Counted from the first letter of the stretch, positions 12,133-25,022 are shown. The stretch: 64,000 nt of DNA from Hygrophila difformis (GCA_030278955.1 JAOANR010000010.1:15669086-15733085), one strand, 5' to 3'. The notes: generated by a model not told the origin, from the sequence alone. Numbers and translations: made by a program.

Positions 12133-12395
12133 TACGACGCTAGACTCAACTATGACGCTGAACATGACTAGCGTCGTAGCCAAGTATAGCGTCGTAGGCA
12201 AAGATCAATGCAGAATTTGAAGGAAGAAGGGTACGACGCTGAACAAGTGTAGCGTCGTAGCCAAGTGTAGCGACGTAATGGAGGATAGCGTCGTAGGCTG
12301 TTCACTTAGAGACAAAGAGTGTTTTTGAAGTGGAGGACTACGACGCCAGACCCATAGCATCGTACTGATGCATAGCGTCGTAACAATGGCCATAA
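12133..12395. repeat. GACGC/GCGTC motif array A, 5' LTR
   Basis: About a dozen copies of TACGACGC or its complement GCGTCGTA, some mutated (TATGACGC, AGCATCGTA), are scattered in both orientations over 260 bases. The array ends roughly 50 bases before the LTR TATA box. Spacing is irregular, so it is not a simple tandem repeat. Confidence 0.85.
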
Positions 12396-12441
12396 TTCAA
12401 ATTTCAAGGCCTGGGGGCCCATGGGCCTAGGGTTTTCCACC

Positions 12442-12449
12442 TATATAAG
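12442..12449 (+). promoter_or_regulatory. LTR TATA box
   Basis: TATATAAG in the context CCACCTATATAAGGACAAG lies downstream of motif array A. The same context occurs at 25077 in the right LTR. It is the best candidate for the LTR promoter. Confidence 0.65.
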
Positions 12450-13059
12450 GACAAGTTGACTCCAATGATCAGTCACTTCACAACATTCTCAAACGTGGAG
12501 ACAACTGCTGTTCTTGAGGTGTGTGTAGGTTAGTTAGTAGTTAGGTTTTTATTTTTTGTATTATTTACATTTATGCCTTAGATTAGCCCTTTAATATTCT
12601 AGATTAGTGGTTTTATTAGCATTTCCAGTTATTTACACTTATTCCAGTTTTGTTAAGCTTTTATTTAGGTTTGAAATACACAAATAATGGGTATTATCAA
12701 GCCATTTGTTATAAAATGGGAAGTTAATCACAAAAAGAGTCCCAAATCAAGAAATGGAAATGATTCCATGGATTTCTTGCTTTATTTTTGGTTTAATGAC
12801 CATTTGTTCATTTTATTTTGTGGTTGCATGTGGGCTTACAGTTTTATTCTTCATTTTAGGGTTCTTATGCATGTTTTATGGTTGAAAACCCTCATTTGGG
12901 TTTGTGGTTCACGGGTGTAGTTTTTGGCTTATTTTCCTTCATTTTTATGCATTTGGTTTGATGTTCTTGCCTTGTTTTATTATTGTTATTGCATTCTTGA
13001 ACCATGAATCTGAAAATAGGGTTTGCAATCGCATAGATTGCATTACCCGCACAACACTT

Positions 13060-13665
13060 CTGTTCTGGGCTAGCTACAACGCTAACCGCCCTACGACGCT
13101 AACCAAGGTTAGCAAGGTTAGCGCTGTAGGTGAGGTTTTGCGTCGTAGTTGCTCTGGACTTAAGAAAAATTTTTCCTACGACGCTATCCATGTATAGCGT
13201 CGTAATTTTTGTCTAGAGTCGTAGGACCCCAAAACACTTCCATTCTCACAAAAACCCACCTACGACGCTACACCCACGACGCTATCCTAGTATAGCGTCG
13301 TAATATAGTGTATAGCGTCATACCCCCCCCAATTTTATCAAAAACTTCTAAAAATAAACCCTACGACGCTATCCTCACGACGCTATCCTAGGATAGCATC
13401 GTAATTTAACGTATAGTGTCGTAGCATCCCTACTTTTTCAAAAATCATCTTTTCTTACTACGACGCTAGTCGTAGGACATGCTTAGCGTCATAGTCTCCT
13501 ATTTCTAAACCTCCATGTACGACGTAAAACATTGTATAGCGTCGTAATAATGTGTAGCGTCGTGCATAACCCTTTAACCCCAAAATTTCCATCTCTTTTA
13601 CCAGTCCATGACGACGCTATCCACGCTATCCTAGGAAAGCGTCGTAAAACTCGTCTAGCATCGTA
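13060..13665. repeat. GACGC/GCGTC motif array B, 5' LTR
   Basis: Many CTACGACGC and GCGTCGTAG units occur in facing pairs such as TACGACGCTATCC ... TATAGCGTCGTA. This would let the single strand fold into short hairpins. Several units carry one base change at a CpG, as expected from deamination. Confidence 0.85.
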
Positions 13666-14036
13666 ATTGGCAATTTTTGCCAATTTTTTCATTTCTCCAT
13701 TTTCTTCATTAATTAATTGAACCCTTAAGTCAATAATCAAAGATTATAATTAGAAATGATTAAGATCGATAATTGTCATGATTAAAGGATCTTTGTTCAA
13801 TTTTCACTAAAACATTTTCTATAAACAAAACATTGATGCCTTAAGCAGATAATCCGGACTGTAATTAATTATGGTATGAAGGATTATTTAAGTCATTAAT
13901 TATGAATTAATTCCATAACCTTGCATGAGAAACCAATGTCTCTCATACAAGGCATCCTCTTTTATTTTATTTTATTTTCATTTTGTCTTTTTCGTGTTGT
14001 GTGAATGAACATTAAAAGATATCACAGAATAATGTT

Positions 14037-14170
14037 GGCGAACGGTCCCTTCACCGGGAAATGAAGTAGCCCATAGTCTGTATATTAATTATTGTTTGTT
14101 ATTTTGCATGGTTTGGATAATGATTAATGAGGTCAGGCGAACGGTCCTTTCACCGGGAAATAAAGTAGCC
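14037..14170. repeat. internal LTR direct repeat
   Basis: GGCGAACGGTCCCTTCACCG with the following GGGAAATGAAGTAGCC is repeated about 100 bases later with few changes. The pair is conserved in the right LTR near 26680 and 26780. Confidence 0.75.
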
Positions 14171-16188
14171 ACTCCGCTAATTACTATCCAAATACAGTTT
14201 TATTTTCCTTATTTTAATTTCGAAACCCAAATTCTAATTTGTAATATGAGTCAGTTAATATATGACAATATTAGCTGATGAGTATGCAGAGAGGAAACGT
14301 GTAGGTTTTTATCTGAATTCGCAGACAGTAGAGGCCCAACTGGTAGCGACACTGCCATTACAGGGTTTCTGCTGTCTGAATTCATTCCATCCGAGTGATT
14401 GGGAAATTGGATAGCAGATGTTTGCAGTCCACCCGATTATTCTGCCACAACTTTTAGCCTCACGGCTTTCTCATATCTGTGTCTCACATTCTGTCTAGAC
14501 CCACCCCTATATTTTGGGTCAATTAATTTTACACTTCCATATATCTGTATGCATGCTAATATTATGTAAATACTGTGGTCTATTATATTTTGGGATCCTT
14601 CCCTTGGACATTAGAAGTCTAGGTTTAAACAGATATTGCATATTAAATTTCCAACAAAAATTCATTTATAAAATCCGGATCTAAGTAATGGATAAATTAC
14701 TCAGTTATGTCCCAAGGATTAAATTTTGGGAAATTAGAAGCAGAGTCAGCGATTAGGTCTCTTCTAGACTGAAAGGGTCTGTGTTCTTATTGAGAGTCTA
14801 CTACCTGTTTAGGGAATGGTTTTCAAATTTATTATTTTCCGAAATTGCTACGTGTTGGGAATTTAGTCTTAACTGTCACACCGAGATGGGATCCACTTGG
14901 ATTCAAATACAGTGTGATAGATAATTCTAGAGGAACAATACGTAGGCCTTGGTTATTTTCTAAGATAGGGTTGAGTTCCTTTCAACTGCTATCCTCTTCT
15001 GCAAAAGCCTAATTTTGAGTCCTGAGTGAGTGCATCCGGAACGAACTAATCTATTAGTTTGTTTCATTAGTTTGTATCTCATAACCACCCGGAAGGAAGT
15101 GAACACTGCGAGCGGTTCACCGAGATCCGGGAATTCTTGATCCACATCCGGTCATCCTGACTGGGGGCTTCCTGTTACTACCAGTACGAAGCTTTTGAAA
15201 CTTCCGAGCGATAGGATTTTAAAATGCTTTCTTTACTACTTTCTTTTAATCGCTTTTGTAGAGGTCACTCGGAAGAATCGCTAGAACTTCTAACAGCTAC
15301 TAGGACTAAGAGTTAAGGGATAGTTCAGGCTTATTTTTAATCTTTGGGTGTGACATGGGGGAATGATAGCAGTACTTGGCACTTCAACTAATGATTTCTC
15401 AGGTGTTGCTTGTCCACCACATATGAAATAACATACCCTAGCCGGGGCAGTTATGAATCAGTGGTATCTTAGAGTTTGTGGTCTTAAGAACATGTAAACT
15501 CATACTGTAAGTACCAGTCTGTTAAAGAGAACATAGTACTGAGAGCATGAGAACTAGCTATCTGACAGGATTATCCCAAACAAAGATCTGTGTATTAAAA
15601 ATGGAAGTTTAATTATGCTTTATCTGAATCTTGTCCAATCTTTATTCTTTTCTCCATGTCCCTTCTGTCATCATTTTGAGTCAGCTTCATAGCTAGTATA
15701 GCTTATATTTACAGCTTTCTTAGAATAATTTTTACTGCTTCCATAGGATAATTATAGCCACTTTCTAGACCAAGATTTAATTGCTCTGTAGCATAAAATT
15801 ATCCGCTTTCTAGAATAGAATTTAGATGCTTTGTAGAATAGTTTAAACTGTTTCCATAGTTTAGATTTAATTTAGTAAAGTAGTTGATAGTCAACATCCA
15901 CTATGAATCGAGTAACCGAGTTGAAAATCTTGTAAAATGGCGTGGGACCTGTTTCCATCGCACATCCTCCAGTGAACGATCCAGTCTTGCTATAAATTAC
16001 TGCAATTTTTGACACCGTGCACTTTCGGGCCACAGTTTCCTACATGAGTATATAAAAACGTGGCAACCTATAAAACATATCCCTAATCCCAACTCCATCT
16101 TCATAATTGGTTTCATTAAATAAAATTAAACCTGAATTTTATTATTTTAAGAAAATACTCATATAGTGGGAATCTGTCAAAAGTTTCA

Positions 16189-16206
16189 TGGCGCCGTTGC
16201 CGGGGA
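16189..16206 (+). other. primer binding site, tRNA-Asp type
   Basis: TGGCGCCGTTGCCGGGGA immediately follows the LTR. It is complementary to the 3' end of plant tRNA-Asp including CCA, the primer known for Athila-type elements. Confidence 0.85.
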
Positions 16207-16392
16207 GGATGCAGCGCTGTTTTATAAGAGAATTAAACTTCTGATTTACTCATAGTTAGTTTCGTGTAAATATTTCAGAACAGAAAAGTACCCTCAAATC
16301 AATTAAACGTTTAGAGTACTAAGACTCTAAATGTGAGGATGTTGATTTGAGGGGAACACCTAACCAATTGGGTATCCTTTCTTGCAGGAATC

Positions 16393-16464
16393 ATGGAACC
16401 ACCAAAAAGAAGGAGCAGAAAAATGGCACGGAAAACCAGGTTCTCGGGTGGATTAACTCCATAA
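16393..16464 (+). pseudogene. short leader ORF, possible gag start remnant
   Basis: ATG at 16393 opens a 23-codon frame with many Arg and Lys (MEPPKRRSRKMARKTR), ending TAA at 16464. A basic start shortly after the primer site is what a Gypsy gag might look like, but the frame stops at once. What follows is the motif array and internal promoter. It may be all that is left of gag, or a chance ORF. Confidence 0.35.
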
Positions 16465-16727
16465 ATTTAAGAAAATAATTCCGTAAATTAAAGCAATTTA
16501 AAATCCGGAATAATTTTTGCAAACAAATGGAATTAGTCCAACCTATTTTATGCAAGTAGAGTTTTTAGTATTTCAGCCCATTTATAGCATAAAAATGTTT
16601 TGGACCAAAAATCTTCTAAGTCCAAAACAAATAAAATTGACTGAGGCCCAAATTCACCTACTCGGGCCCCGTCCGCCAAAAATTTTGAAAATTTTCAAAA
16701 TTCTAAGTGTCGGCTGAGTCCCGCTCT

Positions 16728-17152
16728 CACCTACGCCGCTATCAGCCTATCCTCAACTACGACGCTGACCTAGGTCAACGTCGTAGTGATTGGATAACGT
16801 CGTAGTAATCCCCCTTGCTATCTTTCAGGAACTACGACGCCAAACACACCCTACGACGCTAGTTCAGCATCGTATTCGAGTGTAGCGTCGTAGTGCACCC
16901 TCTTCTCGTTTAAATATCCCCCTACGACGCTATCCCTAAGTACGACGTTGACCTAGGTCAGCGTCGTACCATCAGATAACGTCGTAGTTCACTCTTTCAC
17001 CCCTTTATCTCACCACCGCCTTACGACGCAGTCCTTAAGTAAGACACTGAACTTGTTCAGCATCGTACCATTGGATAGCGTCGTACCATCCCCCCTTATT
17101 TCACCTACGACGCTGAACTCACCCTAGCGTCGTAGGCCAAGTATAGCGTCGC
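16728..17152. repeat. GACGC/GCGTC motif array, internal copy
   Basis: The same motif in both orientations as in the LTR arrays (e.g. CTACGACGCTGACC, GTCAGCGTCGTA, ATAACGTCGTAG) fills 420 bases. It ends about 20 bases before an internal TATA box. The sequence between motifs is not a simple copy of either LTR array. Confidence 0.85.
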
Positions 17153-17170
17153 AATAACCCTTTTCCCACC

Positions 17171-17178
17171 TATAAATA
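17171..17178 (+). promoter_or_regulatory. internal TATA box
   Basis: TATAAATA in CCCACCTATAAATACCCCGA resembles the LTR context CCACCTATATAAGG and likewise follows a GACGC array. It lies about 150 bases before the ATG at 17327, a usual plant leader length. Confidence 0.65.
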
Positions 17179-17326
17179 CCCCGACCCTTCTTTTTCTTCA
17201 TTCCCACACTTAGCCATTTTCGATCTTTCACTCCCGAAACCCACTCACGAAGAGCGCATAGTTCTCGCAACACTTTCCATACCATTCCTAGGGGAAACTC
17301 CGTCAAAATTTTCGGAAAATCACGCA

Positions 17327-20300
17327 ATGGCGTCGTCTTCGTCTGCTAAAATCGAGAAATCATGGTAAATCTCTTCTCCCTCCCATTCTTGAGTATTCGC
17401 ACATACCCTGTCTTTTCGATTTTCTGTGTTTTGTCTTCTATGTTTGTAAATAAGGGTTCTACGGTTGTATTTCACTCGCATTAGTGCGATTTTGAGCTAT
17501 TTCGCACTCTGGGCATTTCGTATTTTGTTGTTTTGTGTATGATGGAGTGTTGGCCGAGCATGAGATTAGAAGGAGGAGGGTGTTGTTTGTGCTTTTGAGG
17601 CTGCATTCTTTTGTGTTCTGTTAATGTTGGGGATTTAGATTTTAGCCCTAGGGTTGTTAGAGAACATATGCAGTTTCTAGGGTTCTTGAGGACTCCTCTT
17701 ATTTCTGTGAATCTTTGCCATTATGTGGTTTGGTCCTTAATAACACTGTAAGTCTTGTTCTGTTCTGTTCAAGCATTTCAAAAATCGAAACTGGAAGGCT
17801 AATGAACATAGGGATGCTTTAAGAGTATTATTATGTTGTTGGTATATTGTTCTTGATTTCTTGGTTTACTGGGCATGTGTAGATAGTGCTTTGGCTTAGT
17901 TAGTTTGTTTTAAAAGCATGAGGAGTGTTAGAAATAAGATGTTTTTGTTGTTTTGATGCATAGAGGTTGCTATTATTCTCAAGTTTAGTGTTTTTGCATG
18001 CCACTGTTGTGAGCCTTGGAATGCAGTGATCATTAAATGAGTGTTGGGTTATGTTTTGTGTCTCTGTTGGCATGTCTGTTGTGAATGCTGTAAAAGGTTG
18101 TGTATGTTTGTATTTGGCAAACCTGTGCATGCCAACAAAAATGTCATTTTCAATTTTCAGTAAAAGGTTTTAGAAATGACAAATAGTAGGTAGGATTTTA
18201 TTTGATAAGTTGACCAACTTGTTTTTTTCCCAATGGAGCACAAAACTAGTATAATAAAGTAGCAGTCTTTTTCCTCATGTGGACTGCTACTACTTTGAAA
18301 AATTCAAAAATGGGACCACTAAAATCCCACCTCTTTATTAAACAAAATAAGTCAACTTTTATTAAAAAAACTAAAAATTGGTTTTGTTTATTTTTGAATG
18401 ACTTGGACTGATCAAACCTTTCCAAATAGTCCAAGTCAAGCATAACCGAGCCGCCGCGTCTCCATTTTCACATTCCTCGATTCGCGTTCCATTCCATTCC
18501 ATCTCATTCCATTGCATTTTCAACAATCACCTCGGGATTGTTTAAAAAGAGAAAATCAAAATTTTTGGGCCCAATGGCCCTTTAAAAAGATTTGTGGTCC
18601 AAGTGACCATTTTTATTTTATTTGGACTCAATAGTCCATTCAAAAATATTTTGGGGCCCAATGCCTCCTATTGCTTGTTAATAACTCATGATTTTAAATA
18701 GATTCCCAAAAATTTGTAAAAAGAAAAATTTACCTTTGCTTTATAATAAAATTCAAGTTGAAAATTTAATAACCCCACATCTAGAGCATGAGGATGTTGG
18801 TTTTCATTTTGAATGATTCCTGTAAAAATTATAAAAGCTGGATTTAATACTTCCAAATTTTTCAGGGAAAAATTAGTAGTGGAATCACCGGCAGGATTGC
18901 CCAGCTGCACTCAGGACCAAGGGATTTTAGATTGCTCGCAGTTTCGAACTAAGCTAAATGATTTTCGGAAAGCCCTTGAATCAGAATTCGGTGTTAAAAT
19001 CATGGAAAAGACTGAAGTTAGCTTTAGACTACCAAAAGGATGGGATAAGCATATCAAGCCAGAAGAGAGGAACTTCAAGGAGCTGGGGTTCACCAGGGAC
19101 TTCTACTTCTATCTGATGAAATTTTGGGAGAAGCAAATGGAAGAGTCCAAGGTCGACATGAAATTTCCGGATGATGTGCACACTGAAAGGATTATCAGAA
19201 GATTTAACGAATACATGGCAAGATGGGAAAGGCATCAGGATTCGAAAATTGGAGATTCAGCATGTATGGAGTTTGAGATCATAATGGTGCCCAACGAGGT
19301 GGATGAAAGAGTCAGAAAGCAGTTCACTGAGAAAGCACCGAATCTTAGTCAGATGGTGCATAGAGGAATTTTTATGGTACACAAGGCCTTACCGTTTCTG
19401 TACAATCCAAGCTTGCTCAAAAACAAAGGAGTGAAGGAGCAGAGATGGTTTACACAGCAGGCGAGGAAAAGGCACAGAGAATTAAGTCACAACCTAGACA
19501 GCGCCATAAAGAAAGACATGGCTTCGAAAGAAGAAAATCAGCCTCCACCGACTAAGACCATGATGGACATCACTAAAGAATTCAGGGAACAATGGTATGC
19601 CCTAATGACACTCTGGGGCGCTGGGAGGAAGGACATTATAGAGCCGGTATAAGACAATGACCTTGTTCTACCAGATGAGGACCATTTTGACACCATCTTC
19701 TTGGAGGATGTGTACAAGCCCACCCACCTTGCAGAACAGAGGCCCCATGGAATTGCTCAGATTCATGTGATGAGAGATCAGGTCACGGGATATATCCAGA
19801 ATACGAGTTAGAGAGTACTAGGAAAGAATCAGCTGCAAACCCGGTTGTTGACACAGGCTGAAGCAGAAGAGTATATCCGAATAGAATTTCCTCATGATAT
19901 GTCTTTCGTGCAACCGGAGGCAAAGGCATTGGTAGGGTCAATGATCGAAGAAAACAGAATGGATTTTGTGCGGTTCATCATGGAAATGGATGCCTTTGGG
20001 CTTAATTATTGTAACACCATCAACAACAACAAGGCACTGTTTTACAAGAGAGACCACAGAGTTGAGTTCTGTAACTACATCAGAAAAAGATGGGAGAAAT
20101 GACTCAGACTCATCTCCAAGCCCATCTTTGTGAAAAAATTCTTGGAAGACACAGAAAAGAATCTGGGGATTAACTTAGATGAGGAAGACCGGGAAGGGAG
20201 TGAAGATGAGACGGATGTTCTAATTAATCAATATACAACTGCTGCCTCACCTCCCAGAGTCTATACTGAAGCCAACCCACTGCCAACCCAACCATTTGTG

Positions 20301-23004
20301 CAAGCTTCAGCCCTACCAGCTAAAATGCAAGCAGTTGTTGCCACTGAACCTGAAACCCAGCCTGAACCCCAAAGTCAAACCAGAAGAAGGCTGCTAAAGC
20401 TAGCTGAAAAAGAGAAAAGTGAACGGGCACCGGAACCAAAAGTTGTAATTAAAGAGCCCGAGCCACAGGTCAAGAAAACAGCTGAACCAGTCAACCCAGC
20501 TGATAAAGGAAAAGGGATAATGCCATCGCCGCCTCCAAAAAAAAAAAGATCAGATTGCTTTTGACGCTGAAATGGCCAGGAAAATGCAAGAAGAAGAGAA
20601 TGCGAAGGCAGGTGTGCACGAGAAAACTTCTGAGAAATCCGATACTGAGGCTGAGATTAGGGCAAGAATCGAAAGAGAAGAAAAGGCGATGCAAGAGGCT
20701 GAAATGGTGAAGAACATTGAAAGGGCGAAAGCCGAAGAAGAGAGGCGGAAGAAAGAGGCGCATGATAAAGAAGTTGCTGAAAAACTTCAAGCAGAACTGG
20801 AGATGAGGAAGTCGAAGGATGTGGAAAAAGGGAAAGGAGATGACGATGACCTTATGATCACCGGCGAAGTGCAAGGGCCTGGACTTAAAATCAAAAAGGA
20901 GCCTACTGCATGGGCTGGCCCCATTGCACATGATGCTGAAACAATAAGGGGAGATATTAGAAAGAGGCTGAACGATCAGATAGAAACAAGAATTGATGAA
21001 GGACAGGGGCCAGATCAAATTAGATATCACACAGAGGTGTGCCGGATCGTTGATCCACTTGTTGGGACAACAAGAATTGAAGCAGTAATTGCTCCAGAAG
21101 GTCCATCTGGGACTGAGAAAGAAGAAGAATCACGACTGAAGAGAATACCCCAACAAGAGCAAATCCAATCACACTGTCTAAACTGTTCAAGGAGAAAACT
21201 GATGAGCCACCAGCTAAAGCTGATATACCGCAAGAAAGAGCTGAAAAGAGACAGAAGATGATGGAGGAAGAAAAAGAGGAAACCCGAAGGGAAGAACAGG
21301 AGTTCATGGATCAATTGGCACCTATCTTCTAACGTCCTATTGGACAAGCTGCTAGGAGAGAGGAGGAGGTTGAGGAAGAACATTTAAATTAAGCAGCTGA
21401 GGAAGGAGGAGAGCCAGGCAGGCGAGAGCCCACTAATGAACAAATCCAAGATGAGCAAAATGAGGAAACCTACTGGCATACAAGCGAGGATGAGGGCGAG
21501 GCCCAAGAATCAGTCGGATCGGTTAAGCCTGCGAGATTTTGGGAGGAGACAGAAATGCGATCCAGAATGGGGATTCAGAAAAAAGAGAATAGCAAGATGG
21601 TAATAAAAGAAGCAGAAGTGATTCGAAAATTCAACGGAAAAGCCGCAGCAGTCAAAGCATATGAGAAGCTAGTGGAAACCATCATACCTGACAAGGGGTT
21701 TGCTCCAGAATCGCTGACGCACCCACCGTCGACCTTTGGAGAACGCAGCATGGATGGGAACAGTTTTTACTGCACCATGGAGATCCCGGATACATGGAGT
21801 TGACTCGGAAGTTTTTCTGCAATATCAACATTTCAAGGAAGACAACCTGGGTCAGAGGGCGCACAATAGACATATCCCCAGAATATCTGAACATGTTCCT
21901 GCAAACTCCAAGTCATCCAAGTGAAGTTCCGGAGGACGAGATATTGAACAGGCGTGGCAAGACGAAAAGGAAAAATACTTATCAAGCCATCGCAGACTCT
22001 ATGACCAAGAAGGCATCAATGGTGGGAACCTTCAACACGTCTGAGCTCAAAGTGGAATTCATGCCCACATTCGAGTTCTTTATGAACATGATCAAGCCCA
22101 GCTCGCATCCTCAAACTACCTCCGGAAGCATACTGATAGGATTTGCTAAGTTGTGGCACGGGCTAAGATTGAATGTGGGCGAGCACATATTTAAGGTAAT
22201 GACCACCAGGATTGAGAAGAAGCATGCCCTATGCTACCCGAATCTTATAAGGCGAATTTGCACAGATCAAGGGGTAGATATGGGTGAATTTGATTATGAC
22301 GCCTTGGTCATTGTAAATCCTCCAATCCGGGTCCTATCCATGCGAACTCGAGAAAGAATCACCTATGAACTTCCTCCACTGCCAGAAGACTCCAATGTGC
22401 AATCATCCTTCATATCCGGTGAAGAAGCACCATCAGTCCAAAGAAGAGATTCAATGCCTCCACCGGCCCCTAAAAGGAGAAGAAAGGCCCGTACTGAGGC
22501 GGGTTAATACAATTCGACATCCCTCAACAGGAGCCGGTGGAACAAAGTCCAAGTGCAGTCCCCCAGCCACCTCAAGTTCAAGTCCCACAGCAGCAAGCTC
22601 AACCTTCGCAAATTCCTCCGGCGAGCCAAAACGTCTCCCAGAGTCCTGCCGACTCGCATGTGATCGAAATCGTCAGTCACATGAGCAAAACGGTTTCAGA
22701 TAGCATGAAGACGTTGGCGAATACACTGATTTTGGGGAAAGAAGAAGAAAGGAGAATAAGAGCAGAGGAAAGAGAAGAGCAAAGAAGAAGAGACGATGGA
22801 TTTAAGAGAATGTTGCTGGAAAGGGAAGAAAGGATGCACAGGGAAAGGCTTGAATCTGAAGAAAGACAAAGGAAGATGATAGAGTCCACTTTGGCCCAGC
22901 AGCAACTCTTGTTGAGCGCACTGATCGGACAGCTTCCGAAACCACCACTTCCTCCATCAGATGCAGCGGGACCTTCGAGTCAGCAAGAAGAGAAGAAAGA
23001 CTGA
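17327..23004 (+). pseudogene. two-exon gene carried by the nested element, decayed, unknown function
   Basis: Exon 1 (17327-17364) starts at ATG and encodes MASSSSAKIEKS plus two bases. It ends at a good donor (ATG|GTAAAT). A 1.5-kb intron runs to a TTTTTCAG acceptor at 18865. Exon 2 then joins exactly in frame with the long ORF that continues through SPAGLPSCTQDQGILDC. The frame holds to 20564 apart from stops at 19650, 19809 and 20100, then shifts at an A-run near 20537 and several more times up to a stop at 23004. The product would have exceeded 1300 residues: an N-terminal globular part, an acidic/basic low-complexity middle, a globular part at 21794-22400 with VGEHIFKVMTTRIEKK and CYPNLIRRICTDQGV, and a C-terminal coiled coil. 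No retrotransposon enzyme motif is present. It may be a captured gene or a retroelement accessory gene. Confidence 0.65.
17365..18865 (+). other. probable intron of the carried gene
   Basis: It begins GTAAAT and ends TTTTTCAG, and is AT-rich compared with the flanking coding parts. Removing it joins a split tryptophan codon in frame. No supported ORF lies inside. Confidence 0.65.
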
Positions 23005-24467
23005 GTTTCATTGTCATATCAATTCGAGCTAAATTGTACACATCTTACTTGTGAATTTCTATTCTTTAGTGATTACTCATTCTGATGCTCTAGAAATCAC
23101 ATGTAAATGATGTAAATTATCGCTTTCCACGAATGTAACTCCGTTTTTGAGATCCACAAACAATTTTATTTTTTAAAAGATGTCTGACAGTCTGAGATGA
23201 ATAAGTGACTGTCAGGCAAAAAATATGTTGTTGACATACTTTGTATGTTAACAGTGCCTCTTTTACTGCTTTAAATTAACTAACCAGCAAAAAGTATGCA
23301 TAAACCGGCTCTAAATTCACATGTTGAATTTAGGCTTGTGATTAAATCTTCAAACTTTTAAATTGGGATAATAGAATGGAAAACATGCATGAAATGAATT
23401 CCTAAGGTTTTGAGCTATAAAAAATTTAATGATGCGATCATCTTTGGGTAATAAATCTGCATGTTGGAGATCTTGATTGAGTAAATTGTTAGGATTAAGC
23501 TTTGATTAAATTTAAGAATATTGTATGACATGAATCAATCCAACCTCGTGAGAATTGAGCCATGAGTCACTTTTACTCATTTATTTTCTTTGATGTGTGA
23601 ATCAATTTGACTAAAGGAAACTAGAACTTGCAAATGGGATCGATTCAACCATGTCATATTCCCGAAATCGAGCATATGATCGAGGCACTTAGAAAAACCC
23701 AAATTTTGGCCTTCTTTTGTAATCCAAACCAAAAAATATTTTCCCTTTAGGATTAACCAATCTGAGCCTATAAACCTAATTTTTCTTGAAATCCACTATA
23801 TTTTCCTAGCCTTATGAAAAGATCAAAATATTCAACCCAAGTGGACAAGGACAAATTCTATCAAAGGCATTAAATTTGTGATCAGCATCAATGTGTAAAT
23901 CGGTAATCAATAAACCGATTCAAAAAAAAAATGTTGAGCCCCTTTCAACAATAATAAATTGCAAATGGCAAAGCAAATTAGACTTAGTCTAATGTCATGC
24001 AATAGAAAAGAAAAGCAAAAGAAAAAAAAAGGAAATAATTGATGATCATAAATTCTAAATAAAAATGCCAAGTTATGATAGAATAATCTCTTGCCACTTC
24101 CTAGCCCAATAAATTCCCTTTCCTACCAAATGCTACAACCGTATGCCCCATTATAACCTTGAATAAGACCTCGGGATCTCGATTTGAGGAAATGAGCCGG
24201 TGGCGAGTTGGTCTAATTGCAAGCATATGGGATAATTTAATTAAATTTGATTTTGAGTGTTCAATGACCAAACCCATTCGAGAGTGAGTGATTTTGAGTA
24301 TCATTTCATTAAACACTGCAATCAAGTGGATTTAACACTTGTAGTTTTTAATTGTCTTATCCCAATCCAAAAAGAATGTAATTTATAAAGCCACAAAAAT
24401 GAATTGAATATGCAGAGTCCGTGTTCCTAGGAACAATGACTCTGACTGCTCGGGGACTATCAGTATT
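23005..24467. other. 3' non-coding part of the nested element
   Basis: AT-rich stretch after the gene's stop with no supported ORF. It contains a possible small stem near 23176-23216 (CTGACAGTC / GACTGTCAG) that could be a 3'-end signal. Confidence 0.45.
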
Positions 24468-24478
24468 AAATGTGAGGA
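24468..24478 (+). other. polypurine tract of the nested element
   Basis: AAATGTGAGGA directly precedes the TGTTGATATTGG start of the right LTR. It is a short and imperfect purine tract. Confidence 0.6.
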
Positions 24479-24767
24479 TGTTGATATTGGCCAGAAATGT
24501 CCATTATTTCAATCCATTTCCGTGTCTGAAATGGGTATTTGATCGCATTCCGGTCTTATAATAAATACGAAAGCAGTTAAATTGGACTGATTTATGCATA
24601 ATTGTAAAAATATTAAGCTGGTATGAAAAATGCATAAATATGTAATTTTATTACACATTTATGTTAGAAAAATCTAAAAACATGAGAAAAAGAAAAGAAA
24701 AGAAAAAAGAAATAAAAAGATGAGAAAAGAAATGAAAACCCACAAAAATTTGAATTTTTCAGGAAAT

Positions 24768-25022
24768 TACGACGCTAGACTCAACTACGACGCTGAGCAT
24801 GACTAGCGTCGTAGCCAAGTATAGTGTCGTAGGCAGAGATCAAGGCAGAATTTGAAGGAAGAAGGGTACGACGTTGAACAAGTGTAGCGTCGTAGCCAAG
24901 TGTAGCGACGTAATGGAGGATAGTGTCGTAGGCTGTTCACTTAGAGACAAAGAGTGTTTTCGAAGTGGAGGACTACGACGCCAGACCCATAGCGTCGTAC
25001 TCATGCATAGCGTCGTAACAAT
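24768..25022. repeat. GACGC/GCGTC motif array A, 3' LTR
   Basis: Counterpart of 12133-12395. Some units differ at CpG positions between the two LTRs (TAGTGTCGTA here versus TAGCGTCGTA), in both directions. Confidence 0.85.

Larger units (their letters stand above)
11847..16188 (+). repeat. 5' LTR of the nested element (4342 bp)
   Basis: It aligns throughout with 24479-28845. Its first bases (TTATAATGGCC) differ from the TGTTGATATTGGCC start of the right LTR, so the left terminus has lost a few bases. It ends AAAAGTTTCA. It contains two GACGC motif arrays, a TATA box at 12442, and a repeated segment GGCGAACGGTCC at 14037 and 14135. Confidence 0.92.

Noticed and set aside
12133..13665. CRISPR-like array
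   Set aside because: The motif is short, in both orientations and irregularly spaced; the context is a plant retrotransposon.
17900..18443. minus-strand ORFs
   Set aside because: They lie in the probable intron of the nested gene and show no conserved motif.
20491..21030. 179-residue minus-strand ORF
   Set aside because: It is the complement of the charged coding region of the nested gene, giving Leu/Phe/Ser-rich noise.
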